A DNA stretch of 64,000 nt, from the NCBI GenBank assembly GCA_964247055.1, contig OZ176056.1:3410001-3474000 (forward strand), read 5' to 3'. Position numbers and translations under genes: made by a program. The notes below the pieces were generated by a model. It was not told where the DNA came from. It was given only the letters and a program-made list of their open reading frames with translations, and made no database searches. This document shows positions 51,601 through 58,907 of this stretch, one piece after another (within the stretch, counting starts at the first letter, position 1; each line of letters starts with the position of its first letter). The DNA is from Paragordius varius. Taxonomy: Eukaryota; Nematomorpha.

Positions 51601-54600
51601 TATGGATTGTAGGATATTAAACATTATATTTAAAATTCCAATTTTTATTATATCCCGTAATTCTATTTAAGAAATTATTACAAAAATTTTACATTAATCG
51701 CTTCCAAAAAATTATTTTTGTTTTAGCCTATTTACGGTTAAATTACACGCTAAAGCCCTATAACTCGCATACTTAAATAAAATTCAAACAAAATATCTCA
51801 AGTTATTTTTGAGGTAAATGTCACATTTGTTCACTAATACTATGATCTAAAAAACAATTCCCTATAACATATTAATTTTTTACAGGTGTAAAAAATCGAA
51901 AAAATCAAGTTTAAAATTTACCTAGCTGACATTCATCAATATCAATGTCACACAGGGGGCCCTCCATCCCAGCTCGACAAGTGCATTGAAAATCTCCGTT
52001 TATGTAATTCGTTTCACACAAACTTCCAGGTCCACAGGGGTTAGCGGTCTCACAAACATCCTCGAGGTGACATAAAAGACCGGTTTTTCCGGCCGGACAT
52101 TCACAGTAATAGGAACCGATTCGGTCATGACATATACCTCCATTCATACAAACCTGACATATAATGATTGGTAAAAATTAATTCCTTAACGATTTTGGTA
52201 CCAAGTGATTATTTAGATTAAAGCAACTCATATTTTAGTAGAGAACTAAAAGTTGTGAAAAAAAATTATACATTCTATTAAATAAATTTTCAAAATATCC
52301 TATTGATACTTTAGTCAAGTTGAACTTTAAAGGTTTAAAAATAATCAAAATTACGAAATTGACAAGGTTTTGGAGTGCCGCTTGTTGCCTAGATTTAGAT
52401 TAAAGAATATCTTTGGCCCACACAAAAATTATGAGTATTTATCAAAAAAATGTTTAAGCAATAACTTTTACCGATATTTGAAGAATCCCTTTACTTTAAG
52501 GGTTTAAAAATAATCATATGCATATATTAAATTACCACATATATTTTCAAAAAGATAGATTACCGATGTTTGATTAGATCCGTCGGGGACTGCGCAGTCA
52601 TCGATATTTATGCTACAATCCTGACCGGTCCAACCATTAACACATGCACAGTAATGGGAACCGTGGGTATTAACACAGGTGCCTCCATTTTTGCACAGAT
52701 AATCTGTTCCTAAGATGGCACATTCATCCACGTCTTGTTCACAAAAGTTACCTTTGGTTTTACAAACGCAAAGTATAAAAAATAATCTACTTGTTTTAGG
52801 ACAAAAAAATGGGTATAAAATCTAATAAAATTAAATGATATTTAATTAATATAAAGAAAAACCTTGATTTATTGTGAATAAACATTTTTTGCGGTTATTT
52901 TGACATAAATTTATTTTTTACGGACAATTACAAAATATATTACTTTATGTGCCAGTTAAGTAAAAACAAATTTGAACAATTTTCATTGAATTTACTTTGT
53001 TGAAGGAAAAATACTGAAAAAAATTTAACAAAATAATCAATTTTTGAAAAACAACTTTTTATTTAGAATAATATACCTTTATATTGTGTTGGACATTGAC
53101 AAGTATAACTATTGACTCGATCTAGACATGTACCTCCATTTTCGCAACGGTGTCCAAGGGCACATTCATTAATATTAATTTCACAATCATTTCCAGAAAA
53201 CCCTAATATATTATTGTCACTTGTCAGTTTATTTACTAATGCTTAGAAAAATGCAAGTATTAAATATATGGTTCTTTTATTGGACACAATATTACTTAAA
53301 AAAGGGGAATCTTACCTAAAAAAATTTGATCGCCTTTGAAAATCAAAATTTAAATTTCTATCCATTCTATATTAGATTAAACATTATCAATCATAAATTT
53401 TGGGTAGCGAAATAAGTATTAATGATGTGTAAATTGGTACCATACTTAATTGTTTATTACACTAATATGTAGTTTATAAAAAAAAAGTCTTTTATCTTTT
53501 ACTTAGGTTTTTTTCCTTGAATTTTTTATTTATCAGAAAATTATTTACAAGTTTTGGATAAAAGTTAAAAAAGTATATCTTTGCATATAAGAATACTACA
53601 AAATACGTCATAATCAAATTTAAACATATTTTTCTTATAAATTAATTTTTTACCTGGTGGACATTGACAGGTGTATTGATAATCACCTGTGATGACACAA
53701 ATCCCATTATGTTGACAGGGGGATGGATTACATGGGTAGTACGGTTTTTCACAATGTTCCCCCGTAAATGCAATCGGGCACAAACACCTTTTTATTTATA
53801 TGGCATAAATTTTATAAAAAAATTATCAAAATTACAGTAAAAATTGGTAAAATAATTATAAAATTAAGACATATTTAAAAAAACATTTTTTTTAGATGTG
53901 TACTAACGTAAAATAAAATAATATGTATTGGTAACATACCCAACTAAAATTTCACAAATGTATTAATTTAAAGGTTATTAATAAACTATCAATGTTTTAA
54001 CTAATATGGTTGCTTTTATATGTAAAAAGCATGCTTGTCTTTAGTTTTTACGTTATGTCATTTAAATTATTTTGTTTTTACTGTAAATCATACTTATAAG
54101 ATCCAGGAATATTTAGACAAGTACCATGATTAAAACATGGTGGTTGACTAAATTCGTTTTGTACGTCGCATTCATCTACATCTGATTCACATCGTCTGCC
54201 AGTAAAACCAGACGGACATTCACATGTGATTAATTCTTCTGAATTTAAATTTTCTAGAATAGTTTTTTCGGTTAATTTAACGATGGCAGTGCGATTCAAA
54301 AGACATTTTCCATTGTTTTGACAGGCAGCGGCATTTGTGTTGTGATGACAGGGGTTAGGTATCTCACAGTTTTTGCCTTTGTGTTAAATTATATTTAATA
54401 TTAGAATATTGAGATACTACTATGAGATTATTATTAATTTAATCTTACTCAAACCAAAAGTCACAATAAAGTCCTAATATCAACTAACTTTCCAATAATT
54501 TGAGAGACTCCATATATTCTTATAAGAAACAAGTTTAAAAAACCAATAAGTAACCAGAACTTAGTTGGAAAAACCATAAAACAATGACTTAAGACTTCAA

Positions 54601-57600
54601 TATGGGAAGCTGTGCAAATATTTATGTGATATTAAGACAATTTTTTATCGTTATTTGTCGAATAATATCCAATTACCTATATGACTCTCCGGACATTCGC
54701 ATTTATAGTTCTGTGGATTTTCATCTATGATAAGGCACTTTCCATGATTGCGACACGGTCCTTGAGTAATTTGTCTAATCTGTTCGGTATTATCATTTAC
54801 GGCAAAAGCTTGGTGACAAATATTATCGTTCGTTGGTATGTCGCAATATGTTCCCGAATACCCTGGACTACAGTGGCATTTAAAAAAGGGCGGGATCTTA
54901 TTTAAATTTGAGTTTGAATCAAATATGATTTGACAATTTGAGTCATGTTTACATTTTTGAGCAAATTTTATTCTTTTAGCAGTGTTGTGAAAAAGATTTT
55001 TGCGACGCAAATTTTTAACCCTGTTGTAGTTGCCAGTATGATTGATATGAAGGCAAGGATTTAGAAATTGACATCTTTCACCTACTGCCCAATCTGGACA
55101 TCTATATTTCAAATTTAATATTAAAATAAATTTAATAATTATATTGTTAATTTGCAGCATGATTTAAAGAAATTTCTAGATTAAGTTGTCATATAAATTT
55201 TATTAGCAGAAACATTTTATGTGTAATTTTCGGTTGATTCGAAAAATGAATGCCTCATGTTCGGTTTTAGCGGATTTTTAACCGTTAAAAACCTAACAAA
55301 TGAATTTTTGATTAATATTCATGTCGGCTTCTTGTTAATATATAGTCTTGAAATATGACGTTCTAAAATGGAAATTAATTGTGCCCTAAAAAATAATCAA
55401 AAATAATTAATTAATTTTAAAATTGAACAATTTTAAAGTACACGATTATCCCCATTTATTCCTAAAATTTTGACATTCTTGATCGATTAATTTTATTAAA
55501 CTCTAAAATTTATTTAAAAGACCTATTAGAAAAAAAAAAGATTTATTTATTAAATTTATTTGACAGTTTGGTTCAGTTCGTCGACTTGGTTTTATTTTAT
55601 GATCTCTTTTATGTTTCAAAATCCTTTACGTATTCATTTTTATAACTTTGGGCAAAATTAAAATTACAAAAAAAATATGTTTAAAATGTATAGTAATGAA
55701 ATGTACTATAGAGTTCATAAATTTCAAGTAGGGTGTTCACGTTATAAATTAAAGTAGTACTTTTAAAATAAAAAATTGTATCCCTCGATTGTCAAAATTC
55801 TGGGATTTAAAATTTTGTTTGTCCTTAAAATTTTGGTTATAATTTACTAAAAACTATATAAAATTTGTACTTTGTTTGTTAAATAAACAACTAAGAAATA
55901 TTAAATAATAACTGTTAATTAGAGTAAAATTTTCTCTTTCCCACGTCCAAATAATATAGGAAGAAAGAAAGAAAATATAATTGTTTTACAAAAAAATAAT
56001 TAAAAGTTAAATATTTTAAACAAAAAAATATACAATAATAATTACACAACTTTCTTTGTTTATGTGCGCATTAAAATTACTTATTTTAAAAACAAGTTTT
56101 TTTTGTTTAAATTAATTATATTGAGTTCAATATTATTGAAAGGCTATTTAGGATTTAACAAAGAATAATAATGATATTTAAAGTTAAAGTTAGTTTTAGA
56201 ATATTTTAAGCACAGAAAAAAATTTGAGGTAAAGCAAAAAATAATAAATAACACTTTTGTGGCAAAAAGGATTTCATATAATAAGTTATATTGATGAGAA
56301 TTTCACAAGTTTCTCTGAAGCATTATTTAAAATGGCTTTCGTGTTTGAGAAAATGCTAAAATTTTCTCAGCAATGAATCTTATTATATATGATAATAAAT
56401 ATGAACAATCACCTTTGTAATGTTAACAACTTTGTGTTGGAAAGGGAATAAATAATTTTATTTTCTAGCGTTATTAAGAGTAAAATATCCTATTATTGAT
56501 TTAAGGAAACTTATCAATAAAGTAATGATTGATATAATATATGCATATAATTTTAAATAAATTTATGCATATTGACCAGTTGTCGTAAAACAAACAAAAA
56601 AGTTTAAAACTTAGGACATTATTTCCTTTAAATTATGTTAATTTATTTCTTCCGCTAAACAATGTAAATTTAATTATCAAATACTACATTAATTTTTTGT
56701 GCGAAAAAAACCATATTGGTAGCAAGCACAGACTAATGAAAATGTGTGTATGGTTTCACACTTAAAGATCTTAATAAAACTTCTTTTTTTATCAAATTTA
56801 ATTTATTATATATAAACAATGTGGTGAAATATTATGGTTATCTTTGAGTTAAAGAAACGGATTTGTAATCGAAAATTCCAAAAAAATACTAAACCAAAAA
56901 CGCTAGTGAACTTTAGAGTTTAAAATTTTTAGCCAATTCCCATATGTTTGCTTAATGCTTATATCTATAAAACCACAAATCCTATATATGCATAAAATAC
57001 TTTTGCATAACCCGATTATCACTAATTATTACTAATTGTATATTAGGGTTGATTTGTTTCCATAAAAGTTCTGATACCTTTGCTTAAAAGTTTTTTTTAC
57101 TAAAGAAAGAAAAAAATGAACAGGTGTGTTAATTTATAATACGTAAAACAAAAAAAAGACTTTACTGTAGTATTAAAATATTTTTATTTATTTTTTAAAA
57201 AAAACGAGGGTAGGATAACACTAGAAAGTTTATAAAAAAGGGGGAGAGATATAGACATAACATTATAAGAAAACAAAAGATGCTATCTAGATAAGGACAA
57301 TAGTATTCGTCACTTAGGTAAAAAATGATCTAAAAAAGCCAGGTGACAAATGTTAAGATACCAAAAAAAAAAATTGTAGGACCTATTTTTTTAATAAATA
57401 AAAAAATTTAGCCAAATATGATACGATATGTTTTATTAGGTTTTAGCTTGTAAAATGCTTAACTTTTGGTTTGAATTTCGGAAAAAAACATATGTTTAAA
57501 AATAAAATGCGGGATTTTCGAAATTATACGTCATTTTGATCAAATAAAACGGCGTAAATTGGTTTGAATTAAAAGTCAATCATCTATTTTATTTTAAAAT

Positions 57601-57849
57601 ATACTTGCAAATGTTTTGATTAAGTGTAGAATTTGTAATACAGCGTCCGTTATTTAGGCATGGAGTATCATTATCACAGTGATTTGAGTTTCCCGGTAAA
57701 TTTTGAATACCTAGCCAAAACATAAAGGTTTATATTCAAAAGTTAAACTAATATTGAAATTTAAACTGACGGAATTAACTTAATAAGCAAAGGAAATTAC
57801 CTGAAGCACTGATGAGTATTAGAAGTATGGCTAATAAAAGTTGTTTCAT
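34288..57849 (-). CDS. Notch: Notch receptor gene, 30 coding exons, complete
   Basis: Single-pass receptor for Delta/Serrate-type ligands; its freed intracellular part acts in the nucleus with CSL. I chained 30 exons by splice signals, and every junction keeps frame (9,570 nt, about 3,189 residues). Order: signal peptide (1-18), EGF 1-27 (about 27-1600), LNR-A and LNR-B (about 1678-1765), NOD/NODP (about 1795-1986), transmembrane helix (2019-2043), RAM motif WFPEGF, seven ankyrin repeats (about 2455-2740), and an Asn/Gln-rich tail. EGF 11 and 12 closely resemble fly and human EGF 11-12, which bind ligand. The start is the ATG at 57849 because it opens a clean signal peptide. Introns are 80-2,503 nt, mostly plain AT-rich sequence. 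Oddities: only 27 EGFs, no LNR-C, long Asn-rich loops. Family assignment is certain; individual splice choices are inferred without transcripts. Confidence 0.96.
35894..35991 (-). CDS. Notch: Notch exon 29: ankyrin repeat 5
   Basis: Encodes [20 protein letters not shown] and [13 protein letters not shown], almost the human ANK5 sequence. The donor is AAG|GTAAAT, phase 0. Confidence 0.95.
36325..36459 (-). CDS. Notch: Notch exon 28: ankyrin repeat 4
   Basis: Encodes [19 protein letters not shown] and [17 protein letters not shown]. Bounded by TATAG| and AATG|GTATGT. Confidence 0.94.
37051..37272 (-). CDS. Notch: Notch exon 27: ankyrin repeat 3 plus insertion
   Basis: Encodes [20 protein letters not shown] (ANK3), then about 40 Ser/Asn/Lys-rich residues absent from other Notch ankyrin domains. 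The donor GTAGTT at 37050 keeps frame. A weaker in-phase donor (GTCTAA) at 37140 would remove 30 of these residues. Confidence 0.85.
37372..37595. mobile_element. Tc1/mariner-type MITE in Notch intron 26
   Basis: Same family as 8539-8751. The right end is intact (TATACATGACTG, then TA); the left end is mutated (AAATCATATATTC). The central CTATGGTA/TACCATAG foldback is kept. Confidence 0.8.
37890..38365 (-). CDS. Notch: Notch exon 26: ankyrin repeats 1-2
   Basis: After about 60 linker residues come [12 protein letters not shown] (ANK1) with a long loop, and [20 protein letters not shown] (ANK2), close to human Notch ANK2. The donor is GCTG|GTATGA. Confidence 0.93.
38760..39339 (-). CDS. Notch: Notch exon 25: extended RAM-ankyrin linker
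   Basis: About 193 residues of low-similarity linker with an acidic patch (DEENEENDP), a basic patch (KAKRK), and Asn/Tyr-rich stretches. The donor AAG|GTGGGC is the weakest in the gene, but the next exon joins in phase (AG plus A). Confidence 0.82.
39627..40229 (-). CDS. Notch: Notch exon 24: juxtamembrane, transmembrane helix, RAM
   Basis: The hydrophobic helix [20 protein letters not shown] ends in a Gly-Val pair where gamma-secretase cuts (S3) in other Notches. A basic stop-transfer and nuclear signal (KRKR) and the RAM core ITWFPEGF, which contacts CSL, follow. The rest is a His/Gln/Asn-rich linker. The donor is ACAG|GTATGA. Confidence 0.94.
40940..41168 (-). CDS. Notch: Notch exon 23: NODP domain
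   Basis: Starts [11 protein letters not shown] (compare VYLEIDNRQC in other Notch proteins). Then comes the helix [19 protein letters not shown] and AALISVQG, where the S2 region is expected. The donor is CAAG|GTATGT. Confidence 0.9.
41643..41857 (-). CDS. Notch: Notch exon 22: NOD domain
   Basis: Encodes [20 protein letters not shown] and NPMIFP, matching the NOD half of the heterodimerisation domain. The loop that carries the furin S1 site in vertebrates is short and has no RxxR-type motif. The donor is AAG|GTAAAT, phase 0. Confidence 0.92.
42069..42389 (-). CDS. Notch: Notch exon 21: LNR-B, linker, start of NOD; LNR-C absent
   Basis: LNR-B reads [14 protein letters not shown] then [10 protein letters not shown], nearly identical to human LNR-B. 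The exon then runs without interruption through an Asn/Pro/Ser linker of about 33 residues into [15 protein letters not shown], the first strand of NOD, leaving no room for a third LNR. Two in-frame acceptors are possible (42389 or 42383), differing by two residues. Confidence 0.92.
42632..42664. repeat. TA microsatellite in Notch intron 20
   Basis: About 33 bp of TA between the LNR-A and LNR-B exons. Confidence 0.85.
42717..42879 (-). CDS. Notch: Notch exon 20: LNR-A
   Basis: Six cysteines in LNR spacing with the calcium-site signature ACNWDGKDC, followed by VDPWDKC, equivalent to DPWKNC of human Notch1. The last cysteine opens LNR-B. The donor is ACG|GTAAAA. Confidence 0.93.
43194..43551 (-). 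CDS. Notch: Notch exon 19: EGF 26 end, degenerate EGF 27, linker to LNRs
   Basis: Ends EGF 26 ([12 protein letters not shown]). The last EGF is irregular: cysteines in CQTHPC, EYC, RRCFC and SRC, with a long gap before the sixth. A hydrophilic, probably helical linker of about 50 residues leads to the LNRs. The donor is TTG|GTAAGT. Confidence 0.9.
43593..43919. mobile_element. Foldback MITE in Notch intron 18
   Basis: Ends TACCATTTACA and TGTAAATGGTA, bordered by TA. Inside, GAACAATTCAAATTCA-type units repeat three times on the left and appear inverted on the right. Confidence 0.7.
44238..44453 (-). CDS. Notch: Notch exon 18: EGF 24 end, EGF 25, EGF 26 start
   Basis: Encodes [13 protein letters not shown] with a tight, standard EGF 25, then EGF 26 starting [12 protein letters not shown]. 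The donor is TTTAG|GTAAGT. Confidence 0.92.
44891..45037 (-). CDS. Notch: Notch exon 17: EGF 23 end, EGF 24
   Basis: Encodes [14 protein letters not shown], then calcium-type EGF 24 ([16 protein letters not shown]) with an O-fucose motif. The donor is AC|GTAATT, phase 2. Confidence 0.92.
45438..45525 (-). CDS. Notch: Notch exon 16: EGF 22 end, EGF 23 start
   Basis: An 88-nt exon encoding [16 protein letters not shown] and [14 protein letters not shown], bounded by ATATAG| and CG|GTAATA. Intron 15 is the shortest in the gene (80 nt). Confidence 0.9.
45606..45790 (-). CDS. Notch: Notch exon 15: body of EGF 22
   Basis: I chose the acceptor CTTTTAG at 45791. The nearer-consensus CAG about 20 nt upstream would bring an in-frame TAG. 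The exon encodes [12 protein letters not shown] and CECPSGFDG. The donor is GATG|GTATAT. Confidence 0.85.
45989..46220 (-). CDS. Notch: Notch exon 14: EGF 20 end, EGF 21, EGF 22 start
   Basis: Begins GETCEI after TTTTTAG. EGF 21 has CANGGKC and [15 protein letters not shown] opens EGF 22. The donor is AA|GTATAT. Confidence 0.9.
46464..47291 (-). CDS. Notch: Notch exon 13: EGF 17 end, EGFs 18-20
   Basis: The longest extracellular exon. EGF 17 has a first loop of roughly 80 residues before [12 protein letters not shown] 18 is of normal size ([16 protein letters not shown]). EGFs 19 and 20 have inserts of 25-35 residues. It ends in GWIG at the donor ATAG|GTATAT. Confidence 0.94.
47495..47634. 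repeat. Exact 70-bp tandem duplication in Notch intron 12
   Basis: Two copies with period 70, from ACATGTTTAAATATTTTTTA to ATATAACCGGTCAG, with no differences seen. Probably very recent, or an assembly artefact. Confidence 0.85.
47777..48344 (-). CDS. Notch: Notch exon 12: EGF 15 end, EGF 16, EGF 17 start
   Basis: Ends EGF 15 ([16 protein letters not shown]). After a Ser/Thr-rich spacer, EGF 16 contains GPCNNGGTC and [15 protein letters not shown] opens EGF 17. The donor is AAAG|GTAAAG. Confidence 0.92.
48739..49304 (-). CDS. Notch: Notch exon 11: EGF 13 end, EGF 14, EGF 15 start
   Basis: EGF 14 is highly inflated: about 30 residues separate its first and second cysteines, and about 65 low-complexity Asn/Ser/Asp residues separate the third and fourth. 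A linker follows, then EGF 15 starts at [10 protein letters not shown]. The donor is AAG|GTAAGT. Confidence 0.92.
49585..49725 (-). CDS. Notch: Notch exon 10: EGF 12 end, EGF 13
   Basis: Completes EGF 12 ([16 protein letters not shown]) and encodes EGF 13 ([10 protein letters not shown] ... GIDNFICRC). The last base of exon 9 plus AT gives the joining codon. The donor is GCAG|GTTTTT. Confidence 0.93.
49740..50410. repeat. Irregular minisatellite in Notch intron 9
   Basis: ATAACTGTAAATTATAT...GTTTTAAG units start near 49864, 49973, 50120, 50247 and (truncated) 50396, spaced 109-149 bp. Confidence 0.7.
50525..50735. mobile_element. Tc1/mariner-type MITE in Notch intron 9, unit 1
   Basis: Starts CAATCATGTATGTTTAGAAT, ends ACATACATGACTG, TA on both sides, with inverted arms of about 65 bp. 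Confidence 0.82.
50811..50998. mobile_element. Tc1/mariner-type MITE in Notch intron 9, unit 2
   Basis: Second copy 286 bp after the first, with a shortened right arm. The flank ATAACTCTACTTTTT...TTACTTTTCATTA precedes both units and follows the second, so MITE and flank were duplicated in tandem. Confidence 0.82.
51130..51288 (-). CDS. Notch: Notch exon 9: EGF 11 and first part of EGF 12 (ligand-binding region)
   Basis: EGF 11 reads [19 protein letters not shown] and ends SGPRCEI; EGF 12 starts [16 protein letters not shown]. In other Notch receptors these two repeats form the core contact with DSL ligands. Both keep calcium-binding openings and O-fucose threonines. The donor is ATAA|GTATGG. 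Confidence 0.94.
51922..52153 (-). CDS. Notch: Notch exon 8: EGF 9, EGF 10, EGF 11 start
   Basis: EGF 9 ([20 protein letters not shown]) and EGF 10 ([19 protein letters not shown]) are directly recognisable as the same-numbered human repeats. EGF 11 begins DIDECQLG. The donor is CTAG|GTAAAT. Confidence 0.94.
52564..52751 (-). CDS. Notch: Notch exon 7: EGF 7 end, EGF 8, EGF 9 start
   Basis: EGF 8 has [16 protein letters not shown], very close to the fly and human EGF 8, including the O-fucose site important for ligand choice. The donor is TCG|GTAATC, phase 0. Confidence 0.93.
53077..53202 (-). CDS. Notch: Notch exon 6: EGF 6 end, EGF 7
   Basis: Starts after ATTAG with GFSGNDCEI, then EGF 7 ([17 protein letters not shown]), calcium-type with an O-fucose motif. 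The donor is AAAG|GTATAT. Confidence 0.92.
53654..53787 (-). CDS. Notch: Notch exon 5: EGF 5 end, EGF 6
   Basis: Starts after AAAAAG with [12 protein letters not shown], ending EGF 5, followed by EGF 6 (CNPSPC ... CQCPPG). The serine in CNPSPC is one position too late for the O-glucose consensus. The donor is CCAG|GTAAAA. Confidence 0.93.
54094..54376 (-). CDS. Notch: Notch exon 4: EGF 3 end, EGF 4, EGF 5 start
   Basis: Completes EGF 3 (GKNC), then encodes EGF 4 with an expanded loop after its third cysteine, and starts a calcium-type EGF 5 (DVDEC). CFNHGTC in EGF 5 fits the O-fucose consensus. The donor is AA|GTATGA. Confidence 0.93.
54677..55101 (-). CDS. Notch: Notch exon 3: EGF 1 end, EGF 2, most of EGF 3
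   Basis: Starts after ATATAG with the end of EGF 1 ([10 protein letters not shown]). EGF 2 carries a basic, Asn-rich insertion of about 30 residues between its first and second cysteines. EGF 3 also has a long first loop. The donor is ATAG|GTAATT. Confidence 0.93.
55102..57604 (-). other. Notch intron 2, 2.5 kb, nothing recognised
   Basis: The largest intron of the gene. AT-rich with a few purine runs (AAGAAAGAAAGAAAA near 55960); no repeat family or conserved element identified. As the first long intron it is the obvious place for enhancers, but I see no motif to support that. Confidence 0.6.
57605..57710 (-). CDS. Notch: Notch exon 2: EGF 1, first part
   Basis: Acceptor CTAG|GT restores a glycine codon. 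The exon encodes the first four cysteines of EGF 1 ([13 protein letters not shown]) and the next one in NICK. The donor is AA|GTATAT, phase 2. Confidence 0.88.
57801..57849 (-). CDS. Notch: Notch exon 1: signal peptide
   Basis: Encodes [16 protein letters not shown] plus one base: a basic residue followed by a hydrophobic core, as in a cleaved signal peptide. The donor is CAG|GTAATT. Intron 1 is only 90 nt. Confidence 0.9.
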
Positions 57850-58907
57850 CCTTTGAAAATCTTGGTGTCGAAACGAATAGTTATTTCTTTATAAATATTT
57901 TATAAGGGGTTCAATTTGTCGGAAACCCATGAATAGCTACATAGGTTTATTGATTTATGGATTCCGATATATGCAAAAAAATCAGATAACGGTTTTACCG
58001 TCAGAATTGAGAATGTTGTCAAAATGTTTGAGGTATCAAATTTAGATGATTGAATATACCATAGATAAAATTTTTCAAACTTTAACGTATTGGTGAGTAA
58101 AATTTCCACTCTTATGGATGGGAAAGATAAATAAATAAATTATTAAAATTAAAATACCACCTCCTTTGTGTTAAAAATGTATTATAAAATATTAAGTTTC
58201 AAACAACAGTAAAGAGTGGTGAGTTAGTATATATATGTGTAAGTATAAAACAAACTGTTATATCCCTCTTTATTGTTAAACTTTTTTCTTATGCATCCAC
58301 ATTTTTATGAAAGATATAAAAGTGGATAGATATATGATTTGAGGTTAAGTATAAATAGAAGACTAGAGATTGATTTAACATATTTTTTACTAATGACAAA
58401 GTTGCCAAGATTGATAAAACATACACAAAAAGGGGATAAAAATATTTTGACGTAAAAAATGGTATAAAAATATTAAAGTTAGAAATCGTACTACTTCCTA
58501 TGTCTCTCCATCTTGCTTACCGTAGTTTGCATTATGATAATCAAAAAATGTATTAAGGAAAGGCATATTTTATGATATTATCTGGTCAAATATATGTGAT
58601 ACTATATATGTAATTCTCTATTGTTTTATTTAATGACATAAGCTTAGGTATTTTTATATTTATGCATGAAAATATCATAAAAATAAAATACCTATTAAAA
58701 CGCGGCTAATATTTATATACCACAAGGTACTGTTGTGTTTATCTATTTATGAAATAATTTTGCTTGAAAAATGGATGCGCAGATAAAAGTGTGTTTTGCA
58801 GCTAATATCATTTTTTAAAAATTTTACGGTTATAGGGAATATATATTATAACAGTCCAAAAGGAGATAACCAATGGTATGGGTGTTAACTGAATTTACTC
58901 AGAATAA
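57850..58907 (-). promoter_or_regulatory. Notch 5' flank (promoter region not resolved)
   Basis: Sequence upstream of the start codon. A TATAAA-like string lies about 45 nt upstream of the ATG on the minus strand (near 57890), but many occur by chance at this composition. Transcription start and untranslated exons cannot be placed. Confidence 0.35.
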
